64,000 nt of DNA. It comes from Pseudotamlana agarivorans (GTDB taxonomy: Bacteria > Bacteroidota > Bacteroidia > Flavobacteriales > Flavobacteriaceae). The stretch lies in NCBI RefSeq assembly GCF_018860245.1, contig NZ_JAHKPD010000012.1:434001-498000 (forward strand), read 5' to 3'. Within the stretch, counting starts at the first letter, position 1. Every line of letters starts with the position of its first letter. Under the pieces are notes generated by a model. That model ran no database searches and was not told where the DNA came from. It was given only the letters and a program-made list of their open reading frames with translations. Below are positions 35,201 to 43,787 of the stretch, in pieces. The position numbers were made by a program, and so were the translations under genes.

Positions 35201-35997
35201 TAGGCGTTTAACATTGAAAATATAACGGCAATAATACCAACAATGGCACAATATATCGCAAAATAGATGAGTTTACTTTTTTTAACCAAAGAAATCATCC
35301 AGGTACAAGCGAATAAACCAGCGATAAAAGCAGCCACAAAACCTATAGAAAGTGCAGTGAAATTTCCACTGTCGTAGGCTAAATCACCACTTAATATGTC
35401 TTTAGCGATTTTTCCGAAAATTAATGGTACCACCATTAAAAATGAAAAACGTGCTGCTTTAGTTTTGTCGTTTCCTAATAAAACTGAAGTTGAAATGGTC
35501 GCTCCAGAACGTGAAATCCCAGGAAGCATGGCGATAGCTTGAGAAATACCTATGATAAAGGCATCTTTAAAAGATACTTTTTTATTGGTGTTTTTGGCTT
35601 TATCAGCAAAATATAATAATACTGCGGTTATGATAAGCATAAACCCAACAAGCATGATGTTTCCGCCAAATAATTGTTCCAATTGTTCTTCAAAAAACAA
35701 ACCAACAATAACCGCAGGAATCATAGAGACTGCAATTTTTGTAATGAATTGTAAATCTTCATTCCATTCAAATTTAAGGGCACCTTTAATAAGGTCGAAA
35801 ATATCTTTTCTAAAAACTACAAGTGTACTTAAAGCAGTAGCAAAATGTAATACTACGGTAAAAAGCAAACTGCCTTCAGCTTCTAGATCATCGCCTAAAA
35901 TGGCTTTGCCTATCTCTAAATGGCCACTTGAAGAAACTGGTAAAAATTCGGTAAGGCCTTGAATGATGCCTAAAATGATTGCGTCTATAATTTCCAT
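35200..35997 (-). CDS. uppP: Undecaprenyl-diphosphate phosphatase
   Basis: The 265-residue membrane enzyme has GLTEFLPVSSSGHLEIG (about 15-31) and LPGISRSGATISTSVLLG, the two phosphatase motifs of UppP/BacA, and about eight helices. Recycles the peptidoglycan carrier lipid. Translationally coupled to truB. Confidence 0.97.
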   Translation of the reverse strand: MEIIDAIILGIIQGLTEFLPVSSSGHLEIGKAILGDDLEAEGSLLFTVVLHFATALSTLVVFRKDIFDLIKGALKFEWNEDLQFITKIAVSMIPAVIVGLFFEEQLEQLFGGNIMLVGFMLIITAVLLYFADKAKNTNKKVSFKDAFIIGISQAIAMLPGISRSGATISTSVLLGNDKTKAARFSFLMVVPLIFGKIAKDILSGDLAYDSGNFTALSIGFVAAFIAGLFACTWMISLVKKSKLIYFAIYCAIVGIIAVIFSMLNA

Positions 35998-36070
35998 GGC
36001 GCTAAAATATTAAAATACTGTAACATTCGACATGCCTTGCTAAATAATAAAGCGTTATTTTAGAATCCTT

Positions 36071-37195
36071 ATGAAATTGGTACTAGCACCAGATAAATTT
36101 AAAAATAGCCTTACAGCTTTGCAGTTCTGTGACGCGGTTGAAGCTGGAATAAAGGAAATTCATCCAGGTGCCGACATTGTAAAATTACCACTTGCCGATG
36201 GTGGCGATGGCACCATAGAAGTCCTTAAGTTTTATTTGAAAGCTAAATTCATTCAAGCTGAAGTTCACAATCCGTTTTTTGAGAAAATTTTAGCAACCTA
36301 TTTATATTCTGAAGTTTCTAAAACCGCATTTATTGAAATGGCCGAAGCTTCTGGGCTTAAGTTGTTACATACAGAACAATTTGATTGTAAAAATACAACT
36401 ACTTTAGGTACGGGTGATTTAATAGTTGATGCCCTAAACCGAGGCGCTAAAAGCATTATTTTAGGTTTGGGCGGAAGTGCAACCAACGATTGTGGCATTG
36501 GTATGGCAAGCGCATTAGGTTATCGTTTTTTAGATGAACGCGGTAATGAAGTGATACCCATTGGCTCGAGTTTATCTCAAATTAAAACCATAGATGTTTC
36601 TAAAGTTCATCCTAGTTTAACTGGGGTGAACTTTCAAATTGCCTGTGATGTTGATAATCCTTTATATGGTAAGAACGGTGCGGTTTATACTTATGCGAAT
36701 CAAAAGGGGGCTACTGCTGTAGATATGGTGTTGCTAGAACAAGGGGTGGTTGATTTCTCCAAAGTGTTAGAGCAAATCTTTAAAATTGATGTTCAAGCTA
36801 TAAAAGGCGCGGGAGCTGCGGGCGGTATGGGAATCGCTTCAAAAGTATTTTTAAATGGCGCTTTGTTATCAGGGATTCAGCTGGTGAAAGATTTAGCCGA
36901 TTTTGATGCTAAAATTATAGATGCCGATTGGATTATCACTGGTGAAGGCAAGCTAGATTTTCAAACCCTATCAGGGAAGACGATTGGTGGCGTGCTGCAT
37001 TCCGCGAAAGCGATAAATATAAAAGTAGCTGCTTTATGCGGAGCTGTTGATTTAGATGAAATTGAATTAAAAGACTTCGGCATTCAATACAGCGATGCGG
37101 TTTTAAGACATGCCGGAAACTTAAACAATGCCATGAAACATGCTTTTGAGTATGTTCAATTAATGGCAAAAAACTTCGCTAAGAATAAGCTTTAA
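36071..37195 (+). CDS. Glycerate kinase (GarK/GlxK family)
   Basis: The 374-residue enzyme begins LVLAPDKFKNSLTALQFCDA with LPLADGGDGTIEVL and later GLGGSATNDCGIGMASALG and GEGKLDFQTLSGKT, all family signatures. Phosphorylates D-glycerate, probably to 2-phosphoglycerate. It is the only plus-strand gene between truB and ftsX, and separates uppP from DUF3098. No other glycerate or glyoxylate gene is near. Confidence 0.94.
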   Translation: MKLVLAPDKFKNSLTALQFCDAVEAGIKEIHPGADIVKLPLADGGDGTIEVLKFYLKAKFIQAEVHNPFFEKILATYLYSEVSKTAFIEMAEASGLKLLHTEQFDCKNTTTLGTGDLIVDALNRGAKSIILGLGGSATNDCGIGMASALGYRFLDERGNEVIPIGSSLSQIKTIDVSKVHPSLTGVNFQIACDVDNPLYGKNGAVYTYANQKGATAVDMVLLEQGVVDFSKVLEQIFKIDVQAIKGAGAAGGMGIASKVFLNGALLSGIQLVKDLADFDAKIIDADWIITGEGKLDFQTLSGKTIGGVLHSAKAINIKVAALCGAVDLDEIELKDFGIQYSDAVLRHAGNLNNAMKHAFEYVQLMAKNFAKNKL

Positions 37196-37207
37196 TTTCT
37201 TGCGAAA

Positions 37208-37462
37208 TTACTTCTTGTCCGGATTTAATAGTATGGCATAGATTTGAATGCCAAACCCAATAAGGACTAAAGTTGGCGCTAAACGGATGCGTCTCCAATT
37301 AAAAATTTCAGGATTAAAAACGTTAGGGTCGTCGCTTCCACCACCAGACATTAAAATAAAACCTAGAGCAATAACGGCTAAACCGATAAACATGAATTTA
37401 TAGTTTTTCTTTCCGAAGATAAAACTCGGTTTTGCTGCTTCTTTTCGTTTTTGTTCTCCCAT
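37208..37462 (-). CDS. DUF3098 small membrane protein
   Basis: The 84-residue protein has a basic N-terminus and two helices (FMFIGLAVIALGFILMSG and LAPTLVLIGFGIQIYAILL), joined by GGGSDDPNVFNPEIFNWRRI. DUF3098 proteins usually follow ftsX in Flavobacteriaceae, as here. Function unknown; a cell-envelope role is inferred from position. Confidence 0.88.
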   Translation of the reverse strand: MGEQKRKEAAKPSFIFGKKNYKFMFIGLAVIALGFILMSGGGSDDPNVFNPEIFNWRRIRLAPTLVLIGFGIQIYAILLNPDKK

Positions 37463-37555
37463 AATTAAAATACTGAGGCAATTATTTTTGCAAAGTAAAA
37501 GATTTATTTAAAAATATCCTGTTAATAGCTTTCTAAATTCTTGCTTTAAGTGGTA

Positions 37556-38434
37556 TTAGTAGTATAACTGGTCTGTTTTTAAATTTAAAAACCGTTGCGT
37601 TGCAAAATGTGTGCTTATCCAAGTAATGATTATGCCTAAGCCAAATATTAAAGTGAATAGTAAACCCACATGAATAGGTTGTCCTAAAAGGTTTAATTCC
37701 AAGAAAGTTTTATTTAAGTAATATAAAACAATGGCCATGCCAATAAGCGCTAAGATCGCGCCAATAATGCCAAGCTTTACACTTTGTAAAACAAAAGGAC
37801 GTCTAATAAATTGTTTGGTAGCTCCTACCATTTGCATGGTTTTTATGGTGAAGCGCTTGGAGTAAACGGCTAAACGAATTGAGCTATTTATAAGTAAAAC
37901 AGCAATTAATGTAAATATAGCACTGATGATAAGCACCCAGAAACTGATTTTTTTAACGTTATCGTTCATTAAATTAACCAAGTCGTTGTCGTAAGTAACT
38001 TCTTCAACAAAATTTTTATTTAAAGCTTCGGCAGAAATTTTTTCAAGATGTTCTGAAGTTACATAATCTGCTTTCAGGTAAACATCAATAGAATTCTGTA
38101 AGGGGTTATAGCCTACAAAATCCATAAAATCTTCGCCGTTTTCTGCTTTCATGAATTCGGCAGCTTGCTCTTTAGATACGTATTCGGTCGATTTAACATA
38201 ATCGGCCATGGCTAAGCTTTTTTCAAGCTGCTTGGTCTCAACTTCCTTCGCAGTATCCTTTAAATAAATGGTCACTACGACCTGTTCTTTAAAATGATCG
38301 GATACTTTTTTAGCATTAAGAATCAACAATCCTAATAATCCCAGTAAGAATAAAACCAGTGCAATACTTAGCACAACAGAGAAGTAAGAGGAAATAAGTC
38401 TTCGTTTTTGGTGCTTTTCAAAAGATGAACTCAT
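37556..38434 (-). CDS. ftsX: Cell-division protein FtsX
   Basis: The 292-residue protein has an N-terminal helix (about 17-38), a periplasmic domain (about 40-165) and three C-terminal helices with the FtsX segment SIRLAVYSKRFTIKTMQMVGATKQFIRRPF. Couples FtsE ATP use to activation of cell-wall hydrolases at the septum. ftsE is not adjacent. Confidence 0.94.
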   Translation of the reverse strand: MSSSFEKHQKRRLISSYFSVVLSIALVLFLLGLLGLLILNAKKVSDHFKEQVVVTIYLKDTAKEVETKQLEKSLAMADYVKSTEYVSKEQAAEFMKAENGEDFMDFVGYNPLQNSIDVYLKADYVTSEHLEKISAEALNKNFVEEVTYDNDLVNLMNDNVKKISFWVLIISAIFTLIAVLLINSSIRLAVYSKRFTIKTMQMVGATKQFIRRPFVLQSVKLGIIGAILALIGMAIVLYYLNKTFLELNLLGQPIHVGLLFTLIFGLGIIITWISTHFATQRFLNLKTDQLYY

Positions 38435-38600
38435 AAAAGATTTTGGATTAATGAGGTAAAAATACTAAAGTAATTTTAGAAAACTTCAAAAGGATTTAAG
38501 TCTTTTGGTTTCAAGGTTAATTGTCAATTTAAAGCGCGAGAGACTGGCTTCAAATACACTAACTAAAATAAGTTGATATTGTTGTAAAAGCTGAATGTGT

Positions 38601-39518
38601 TTAGGTTATAGATTGGGGTTTTTTACTAATAAGATAAACTCCTATTATGACAAATAAACAGGATATAATCTTAACAATATGAATGTCTTGACTGTATGTG
38701 CTATCGTTAAAAATATAAGTTAGCATGAGAACAATAGTGAAACTAACCGCTGGTTGGATGTAGGTATAACTTCCTGCTACCGAGGGAGAAACTTGTCTTA
38801 AGGCATATATGTTAAATAGAAAAGTCAAGAAGGTGGTGAAAACGATTACATATCCAACGACTAAGAAAGTGTTCATATCAAAAAGACTATAATCTGTATG
38901 AAATAAGGCATCGTTTAATCCAACAGGGATTATAAATAACAACCCGAATAAAAACACCCAACTTATTATGGTTATAAAGTGATACTTCTTCATGAGTGGT
39001 TTTACAACAACTTGATAAAGGGAAAAGCAAACGACATTAATAAAAACAAAAAGGTTTCCTAAAAAACTACTGGTGCCGGCAGCTACCTGTCCGTACCAAA
39101 CTAAACCTATAGCGCCTAAGGCACCAATGCTTAAACCTATAATTTTATTTGGTGTGGTTTTTTCTTTTAGAAAAATCATACTTAAAATAAACACGACCGT
39201 TGGCGATGAGGTCATGATAATAGAGGTGTCTATAGGTGAGGTAATACTTAGCCCTTCAAAGAAAAACAGTTGGTTGCAAGATGCGCCAAAAAGTCCGCAA
39301 AGCATTAACCGTAGGAAATCCTTTTTTTCGACTTTTTCTTTAATAAATAATTTAATAAACCAGAATAAAATACCAGCACCTAAAACGCGAAACAAAACAA
39401 ATGGTTTTGGGTCTAGTTTTTCAGGCATAATCCCTTTAGCTATAAAATTATTGGCGGCATAGATAACATGTGCGCTAAATAGTGCAAGGTGTGCTTTGAT
39501 GTGGTTGCTTTTTAGCAA
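38601..39518 (-). CDS. EamA/DMT-family transporter
   Basis: The 305-residue inner-membrane protein has about ten helices in two EamA repeats (first half with FFEGLSITSPIDTSIIMTSSPTVVFILS, second with ALRQVSPSVAGSYTYIQPAVSF). Exports or imports a small metabolite or amino acid; substrate unknown. Confidence 0.9.
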   Translation of the reverse strand: MLKSNHIKAHLALFSAHVIYAANNFIAKGIMPEKLDPKPFVLFRVLGAGILFWFIKLFIKEKVEKKDFLRLMLCGLFGASCNQLFFFEGLSITSPIDTSIIMTSSPTVVFILSMIFLKEKTTPNKIIGLSIGALGAIGLVWYGQVAAGTSSFLGNLFVFINVVCFSLYQVVVKPLMKKYHFITIISWVFLFGLLFIIPVGLNDALFHTDYSLFDMNTFLVVGYVIVFTTFLTFLFNIYALRQVSPSVAGSYTYIQPAVSFTIVLMLTYIFNDSTYSQDIHIVKIISCLFVIIGVYLISKKPQSIT

Positions 39519-39635
39519 GGGGTTAATTGTTTTAAATGATAAATTTTAATAGGCGTCAAAAGTAAATGTAATTTATGGTAATCTCTGATAAATTCATTTT
39601 TTATGCTTTAGGCCGTCCTATTTCTAATTAAAACG

Positions 39636-39643
39636 TAAATTTG
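39636..39643 (+). promoter_or_regulatory. -7 promoter box of leuS
   Basis: TAAATTTG fits the box. The predicted start near 39649 lies downstream of a possible TTG start at 39641, which excludes that codon and supports the ATG at 39668. Confidence 0.65.
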
Positions 39644-39667
39644 CAACTTCTTAAAATAAGGATGATA

Positions 39668-42526
39668 ATGACCTATAATTTCAACGAGATAGATGCCAAG
39701 TGGCAAAAATATTGGGCCGAGAACCAAACTTTTAAAGCGGTAAACAACAGTGACAAACCAAAATATTATGTTTTGGATATGTTTCCTTACCCGAGTGGTG
39801 CAGGATTACATGTTGGGCATCCGTTAGGGTATATTGCTTCCGATATTTATGCGCGTTACAAGCGTCATCAAGGGTTTAACGTGTTACATCCACAAGGTTA
39901 TGATAGTTTTGGTTTACCTGCCGAGCAGTATGCGATTCAAACCGGGCAGCATCCCGCACTTACTACAGCCGAAAACATTAAAACCTACCGTCGCCAGTTA
40001 GATCAAATTGGTTTTTCATTCGATTGGTCACGAGAAGTAAGAACATCAGATCCGAGTTATTATAAATGGACGCAGTGGATTTTCATTCAATTGTTTAATT
40101 CATGGTTTAATAAAGATTCAAGTAAAGCTGAAGATATTTCAGAATTAATAAAAGTTTTTACTTCGGAAGGAAACGCTAACGTTAACGCCGTTTGCGATGA
40201 CAACATTGATGTGTTTTCCGCTGAAGAATGGCATGGATTTACTTCGGAAAAACAACAAAAAATATTATTACAATACCGATTAACATATTTAGCTGAAACC
40301 GAAGTAAACTGGTGCCCTGCATTAGGAACGGTTTTAGCCAACGATGAAATTGTAAATGGTGTTTCAGAACGTGGTGGCCACACCGTGGTTCGTAAAAAAA
40401 TGACCCAGTGGAGCATGCGAATTTCAGCTTATGCCGAGCGTTTGTTACAAGGTCTAGATACTATTGATTGGACAGATTCTTTAAAGGAAAGTCAGCGTAA
40501 CTGGATTGGGAAATCGGTTGGAGCTTCGGTAACGTTCAATGTCATTGCGAGTGAAACGAAGCAATCTCACGTTATAGACGTATTCACCACCCGCCCAGAT
40601 ACTATTTTTGGAGTAAGTTTTATGACTTTAGCTCCAGAGCACGATTTAGTGTCTCAAATAACAACTCCAGAGCAAAAAGCAGACGTTGATGCTTATATTT
40701 TAGCAACGGCTAAACGTAGCGAACGCGATAGAATGGCCGATGTAAAAACCATTTCAGGTGCTTTTACTGGCGCTTACGCGGAACACCCTTTTACTAAAGC
40801 ACCTATTCCTGTTTGGATTGGTGATTATGTTTTAGCAGGCTACGGAACAGGGGCAGTGATGTCGGTACCTTGTGGTGATCAACGTGATTACGATTTTGCG
40901 AAGCATTTTAATATTCCGATTATAAACATTTTTGAAGGTGTTGATATTTCTGAAGAAGCTTTTTCAGATAAAGACAATACCGTGATTGCAAATAGTGATT
41001 TCCTTAACGGTATGAACTATAAAAAAGCAACAAAACGTGCTATTTACGAATTGGAGCAATTAGGTTTTGGCGAAGGGAAAACCAATTACCGTTTACGTGA
41101 TGCCGTATTTTCGCGTCAGCGTTATTGGGGAGAGCCATTTCCAGTGTATTATGATGAAGATGGTATGCCACAAATGATAGATAAAAAGTTTTTACCGGTG
41201 GAATTACCAGAGGTTGAAAAATATTTACCAACGGAAACCGGTGAACCACCATTAGGAAATGCTTTAAAATGGCATTGGTTACAATATGGTGATGAAGCTA
41301 AAATAGTTTCTAAAGCCGAGTTTGAGAATTCCTCCCCTGTGGGGAGGCTAGGTGGGGCTCTAGAGCTAAACACCATGCCGGGTTGGGCAGGAAGTTCGTG
41401 GTATTTTAACCGCTACATGGATTCTACCAACGAAAATGAATTTGCAAGTCAGGAGGCTTTAAACTACTGGAAGGATGTCGATTTATACATTGGAGGTAGT
41501 GAGCATGCTACTGGCCACTTGTTATATGCACGTTTCTGGCAGAAATTCCTGTTTGATAAAGGTGTCGTGCCTGTTGATGAGTTTGCTAAAAAACTGATTA
41601 ACCAAGGGATGATTTTAGGAACGAGTGCTTTTATTTATAGGGAAGAAGGTACAAATACGTACTTATCGTTAGGATTGTCTAAAGATAAAAACGTGCAGCC
41701 CATTCACGTCAAAGTGCAGTATGTTAATGCTTCAGATGAATTGGATATTGAAGGTTTAAAAGCTGATGGCGAATTTGGTGAAGATTATAAAGATGCCGAA
41801 TTCATTCTAGAAAATGGCGTGTATAAAGTCGGTCGTGATGTTGAAAAGATGTCTAAATCGAAATACAACGTGGTTAATCCAGATGATATTGTTGCCGATT
41901 ATGGTGCCGATAGTTTACGTTTATATGAAATGTTCTTAGGACCATTAGAGCAATACAAACCTTGGAATACTGCAGGAATCACTGGTGTGCATAACTTTCT
42001 TAAAAAACTATGGAAGTTGTATGTAGACGATAATGGCATAAAAGTAAACGATGCTGAAGCTTCGAAAGATGCTCTAAAAACCCTGCATAAAACGATAAAG
42101 AAAGTTCAAGAAGATATTGAGAACTTTTCGTTTAACACATCGGTGTCTACATTTATGATTGCTGTTAATGAATTAACAAGTCAGAAATGTACAAGTAAAG
42201 ATGTGCTTGAACCATTATTGGTTTTAATTTCGCCGTATGCACCACATATTGCAGAAGAATTGTGGCGTTTGATGGGGCATGAGGAGTCGATTTCAACAGC
42301 AGCTTACCCAGAGTTTGACGCGAGCCACTTGGTTGAAAGTGCTAAAAACTATCCGATTTCCTTTAACGGAAAAATGCGTTTCACTTTAGAATTGCCGTTA
42401 GACATGAGTAAGGAAGATATTGAAGCCACGGTTTTAGCTCACGAAAAAACACAAGAGCAATTACAGGGCAGAACACCTAAAAAGGTGATTGTGGTACCTG
42501 GTAAAATTGTGAATATTGTAGGGTAG
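39668..42526 (+). CDS. leuS: Leucyl-tRNA synthetase
   Basis: The 952-residue class I synthetase has the HIGH motif as HVGH (about 48-51), WAGSSWYFNRYMD, the CP1 editing domain (about 225-430, TTRPDTIFGVSFMTLAPEHDL) and KMSKS as EKMSKSKYN (about 727). Charges tRNA-Leu. The start MTYNFNEIDAKWQ is standard. Two segments are encoded by dispersed palindromic repeats read in frame: NVIASETKQSHV at about 40543-40575 and SSPVGRLGGALE at about 41328-41366. Both lie in surface-type positions and neither interrupts a catalytic motif. Confidence 0.97.
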   Translation: MTYNFNEIDAKWQKYWAENQTFKAVNNSDKPKYYVLDMFPYPSGAGLHVGHPLGYIASDIYARYKRHQGFNVLHPQGYDSFGLPAEQYAIQTGQHPALTTAENIKTYRRQLDQIGFSFDWSREVRTSDPSYYKWTQWIFIQLFNSWFNKDSSKAEDISELIKVFTSEGNANVNAVCDDNIDVFSAEEWHGFTSEKQQKILLQYRLTYLAETEVNWCPALGTVLANDEIVNGVSERGGHTVVRKKMTQWSMRISAYAERLLQGLDTIDWTDSLKESQRNWIGKSVGASVTFNVIASETKQSHVIDVFTTRPDTIFGVSFMTLAPEHDLVSQITTPEQKADVDAYILATAKRSERDRMADVKTISGAFTGAYAEHPFTKAPIPVWIGDYVLAGYGTGAVMSVPCGDQRDYDFAKHFNIPIINIFEGVDISEEAFSDKDNTVIANSDFLNGMNYKKATKRAIYELEQLGFGEGKTNYRLRDAVFSRQRYWGEPFPVYYDEDGMPQMIDKKFLPVELPEVEKYLPTETGEPPLGNALKWHWLQYGDEAKIVSKAEFENSSPVGRLGGALELNTMPGWAGSSWYFNRYMDSTNENEFASQEALNYWKDVDLYIGGSEHATGHLLYARFWQKFLFDKGVVPVDEFAKKLINQGMILGTSAFIYREEGTNTYLSLGLSKDKNVQPIHVKVQYVNASDELDIEGLKADGEFGEDYKDAEFILENGVYKVGRDVEKMSKSKYNVVNPDDIVADYGADSLRLYEMFLGPLEQYKPWNTAGITGVHNFLKKLWKLYVDDNGIKVNDAEASKDALKTLHKTIKKVQEDIENFSFNTSVSTFMIAVNELTSQKCTSKDVLEPLLVLISPYAPHIAEELWRLMGHEESISTAAYPEFDASHLVESAKNYPISFNGKMRFTLELPLDMSKEDIEATVLAHEKTQEQLQGRTPKKVIVVPGKIVNIVG
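40543..40572 (+). repeat. Dispersed repeat inside leuS, copy of GTCATTGCGAG family
   Basis: GTCATTGCGAGTGAAACG continues with AAGCAATCTCAC. This is the intergenic palindromic family usual in Flavobacteriaceae, here translated as VIASETKQSH in the LeuRS editing-domain entrance. Confidence 0.75.
41329..41359 (+). repeat. Dispersed repeat inside leuS, CTCCCC/GGGGAG hairpin family
   Basis: CTCCCCTGTGGGGAG forms a 6-base-pair hairpin and is followed by GCTAGGTGGGGCT, a well-known intergenic repeat of Bacteroidota. It is read in frame as SSPVGRLGGA just before LNTMPGWAGSSW. Confidence 0.75.
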
Positions 42527-42603
42527 GAATTGAAGTTAAAAGTTAAAAATTAAAAGTTGAAAGTGAAATGTTTTGTTCGCTTTTGATGTTGAAATATTTA
42601 AGT

Positions 42604-42740
42604 AAAGAAGCTGTATTTAAGGCATGCTTTTCGTCAACCTGAACTTGATTCAGGTTCTCATCCTACTGATTTCTCAATATGATGGGATTCTGAATCAAGT
42701 TCAGAATGACGCGACTAGACCTTTTATACAGCTTCTTTTG
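42604..42740. repeat. MITE-like palindromic repeat, copy 1
   Basis: Outer arms AAAGAAGCTGTAT / ATACAGCTTCTTTT enclose inner arms CCTGAACTTGATTCAGG and TTCTGAATCAAGTTCAGAA. A related element is at 46461-46600 with outer arms AAAGAGGCTGT / ACAGCCTCCTTTT. The outer hairpin with its T-run may also terminate leuS and the convergent OMP gene. Confidence 0.75.
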
Positions 42741-42750
42741 TATTTATATA

Positions 42751-43302
42751 TTAAAAGAAGTAACCCACCGAGAGCTGTAAGGCGCCAAGTCTATTCTTAA
42801 TTGAAGAACCATCAATATCGTTAATATTGGATAGCCCTAAATTATATCGAGCGCCAAAATTAATGCCGTTATCTAGTTTGTAACCTACGCCTGTGCTTAG
42901 TCCAAAATTGACATTATTGTAACTGTCTTTAACGTCAATATCTTCAGTTTTAGCAGAAAGTAAAAATCCTATTTGTGGTCCTGCTTCAATGCTTAATCCT
43001 TTTGTTAGGTAATATTTTGCCATTACAGGAATGTCGAGATAATTTAAAGCAGTAACATCTTCGTTGATACTAAATCCGTTACCAGAAAACATGATTTCTG
43101 GTTGCACCGAGAATTTTTCGGAAATAGGTATTTCTACCATACCTCCAAAATTGAAGGCAGTAACCAAATCTTTGTTTTCGGATTGATCACCCATAACATT
43201 GGCGAAATTGAGTCCGCCCTTAACTCCAAACTGAAGGTCTTGAGCATGGAGGTTTACAGCACCAAAAATGGCGACTGCGGTCACTAGTAATAGTTTTTTC
43301 AT
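42751..43302 (-). CDS. Outer-membrane beta-barrel (PorT/OMP_b-brl) protein
   Basis: The 183-residue protein has a signal peptide (ends NLHAQ) and eight amphipathic strands (LQFGVKGGLNFANVMG, ISEKFSVQPEIMFSGNGF, GVGYKLDNGINFGARYNLGL, ALQLSVGYFF). Small eight-strand barrel of the OmpA/X-like superfamily; function unknown. Confidence 0.88.
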   Translation of the reverse strand: MKKLLLVTAVAIFGAVNLHAQDLQFGVKGGLNFANVMGDQSENKDLVTAFNFGGMVEIPISEKFSVQPEIMFSGNGFSINEDVTALNYLDIPVMAKYYLTKGLSIEAGPQIGFLLSAKTEDIDVKDSYNNVNFGLSTGVGYKLDNGINFGARYNLGLSNINDIDGSSIKNRLGALQLSVGYFF

Positions 43303-43465
43303 AATATAAAGTTTGATTTAATTTGACTCAAAGCAAGGACTTTTTTTGAGGTTGCTATTTCTGTTTAGTATAGTTTTAACCTTTTTAACTAACTTTAAGA
43401 AATATCTGTATTTTAAGCATTATGAGGGTTTTATGGTTTTAGTTGTATGATTAATATGTAACGTG

Positions 43466-43560
43466 TTCTGCGTTAAGGATAGCAGTGGAAATCCTTTTTA
43501 AAACCAGAGTTTTAAAAAGATTGCAACGGATAGCCTGACCCTTGTGGTAACGCCCAAAAA
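43466..43560 (+). ncRNA. Candidate structured element, copy 2 (Flavo-1-like)
   Basis: GCGTTA (43470-43475) pairs with TAACGC (43548-43553). The internal hairpin CTTTTTAAAAC / GTTTTAAAAAG has no sequence similarity to that of copy 1, while the flanks are conserved, so structure rather than sequence seems maintained. It lies in the 486-base gap between the OMP gene and ald, about 230 bases before ald. Confidence 0.5.
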
Positions 43561-43739
43561 ACTAAGGTATTCACGACTTGGGTATGTGAGAATTGAAAGC
43601 TTGTGATTTTGAATTATTGAATCTTCATTTAATCCCTAGTAAATCAGTATATATTATTTGATTCTTAATATAAAGTTAAATATGATGTGTTTATTTTATT
43701 AAAATGCGTTTTCGCAGGTTTTTTGTCAATCCTTTAATG

Positions 43740-43747
43740 TAGTTTTG
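43740..43747 (+). promoter_or_regulatory. -7 promoter box of ald
   Basis: TAGTTTTG fits the box and lies 40 bases before the ATG. Confidence 0.55.
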
Positions 43748-43787
43748 CGCTCGTAATTCCATTATTAATTCTTTAAAAAATACGGGT

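Noticed and set aside
35201-35251. N-terminal extension of truB
   Set aside because: The extra 17 residues lie in the uppP coding end and lack similarity; the TAATG overlap marks the true start.
39641-39667. Upstream TTG start for leuS adding nine residues
   Set aside because: The TTG overlaps the -7 box TAAATTTG at 39636-39643, so it would not be in the transcript; ATG 39668 gives the standard N-terminus.
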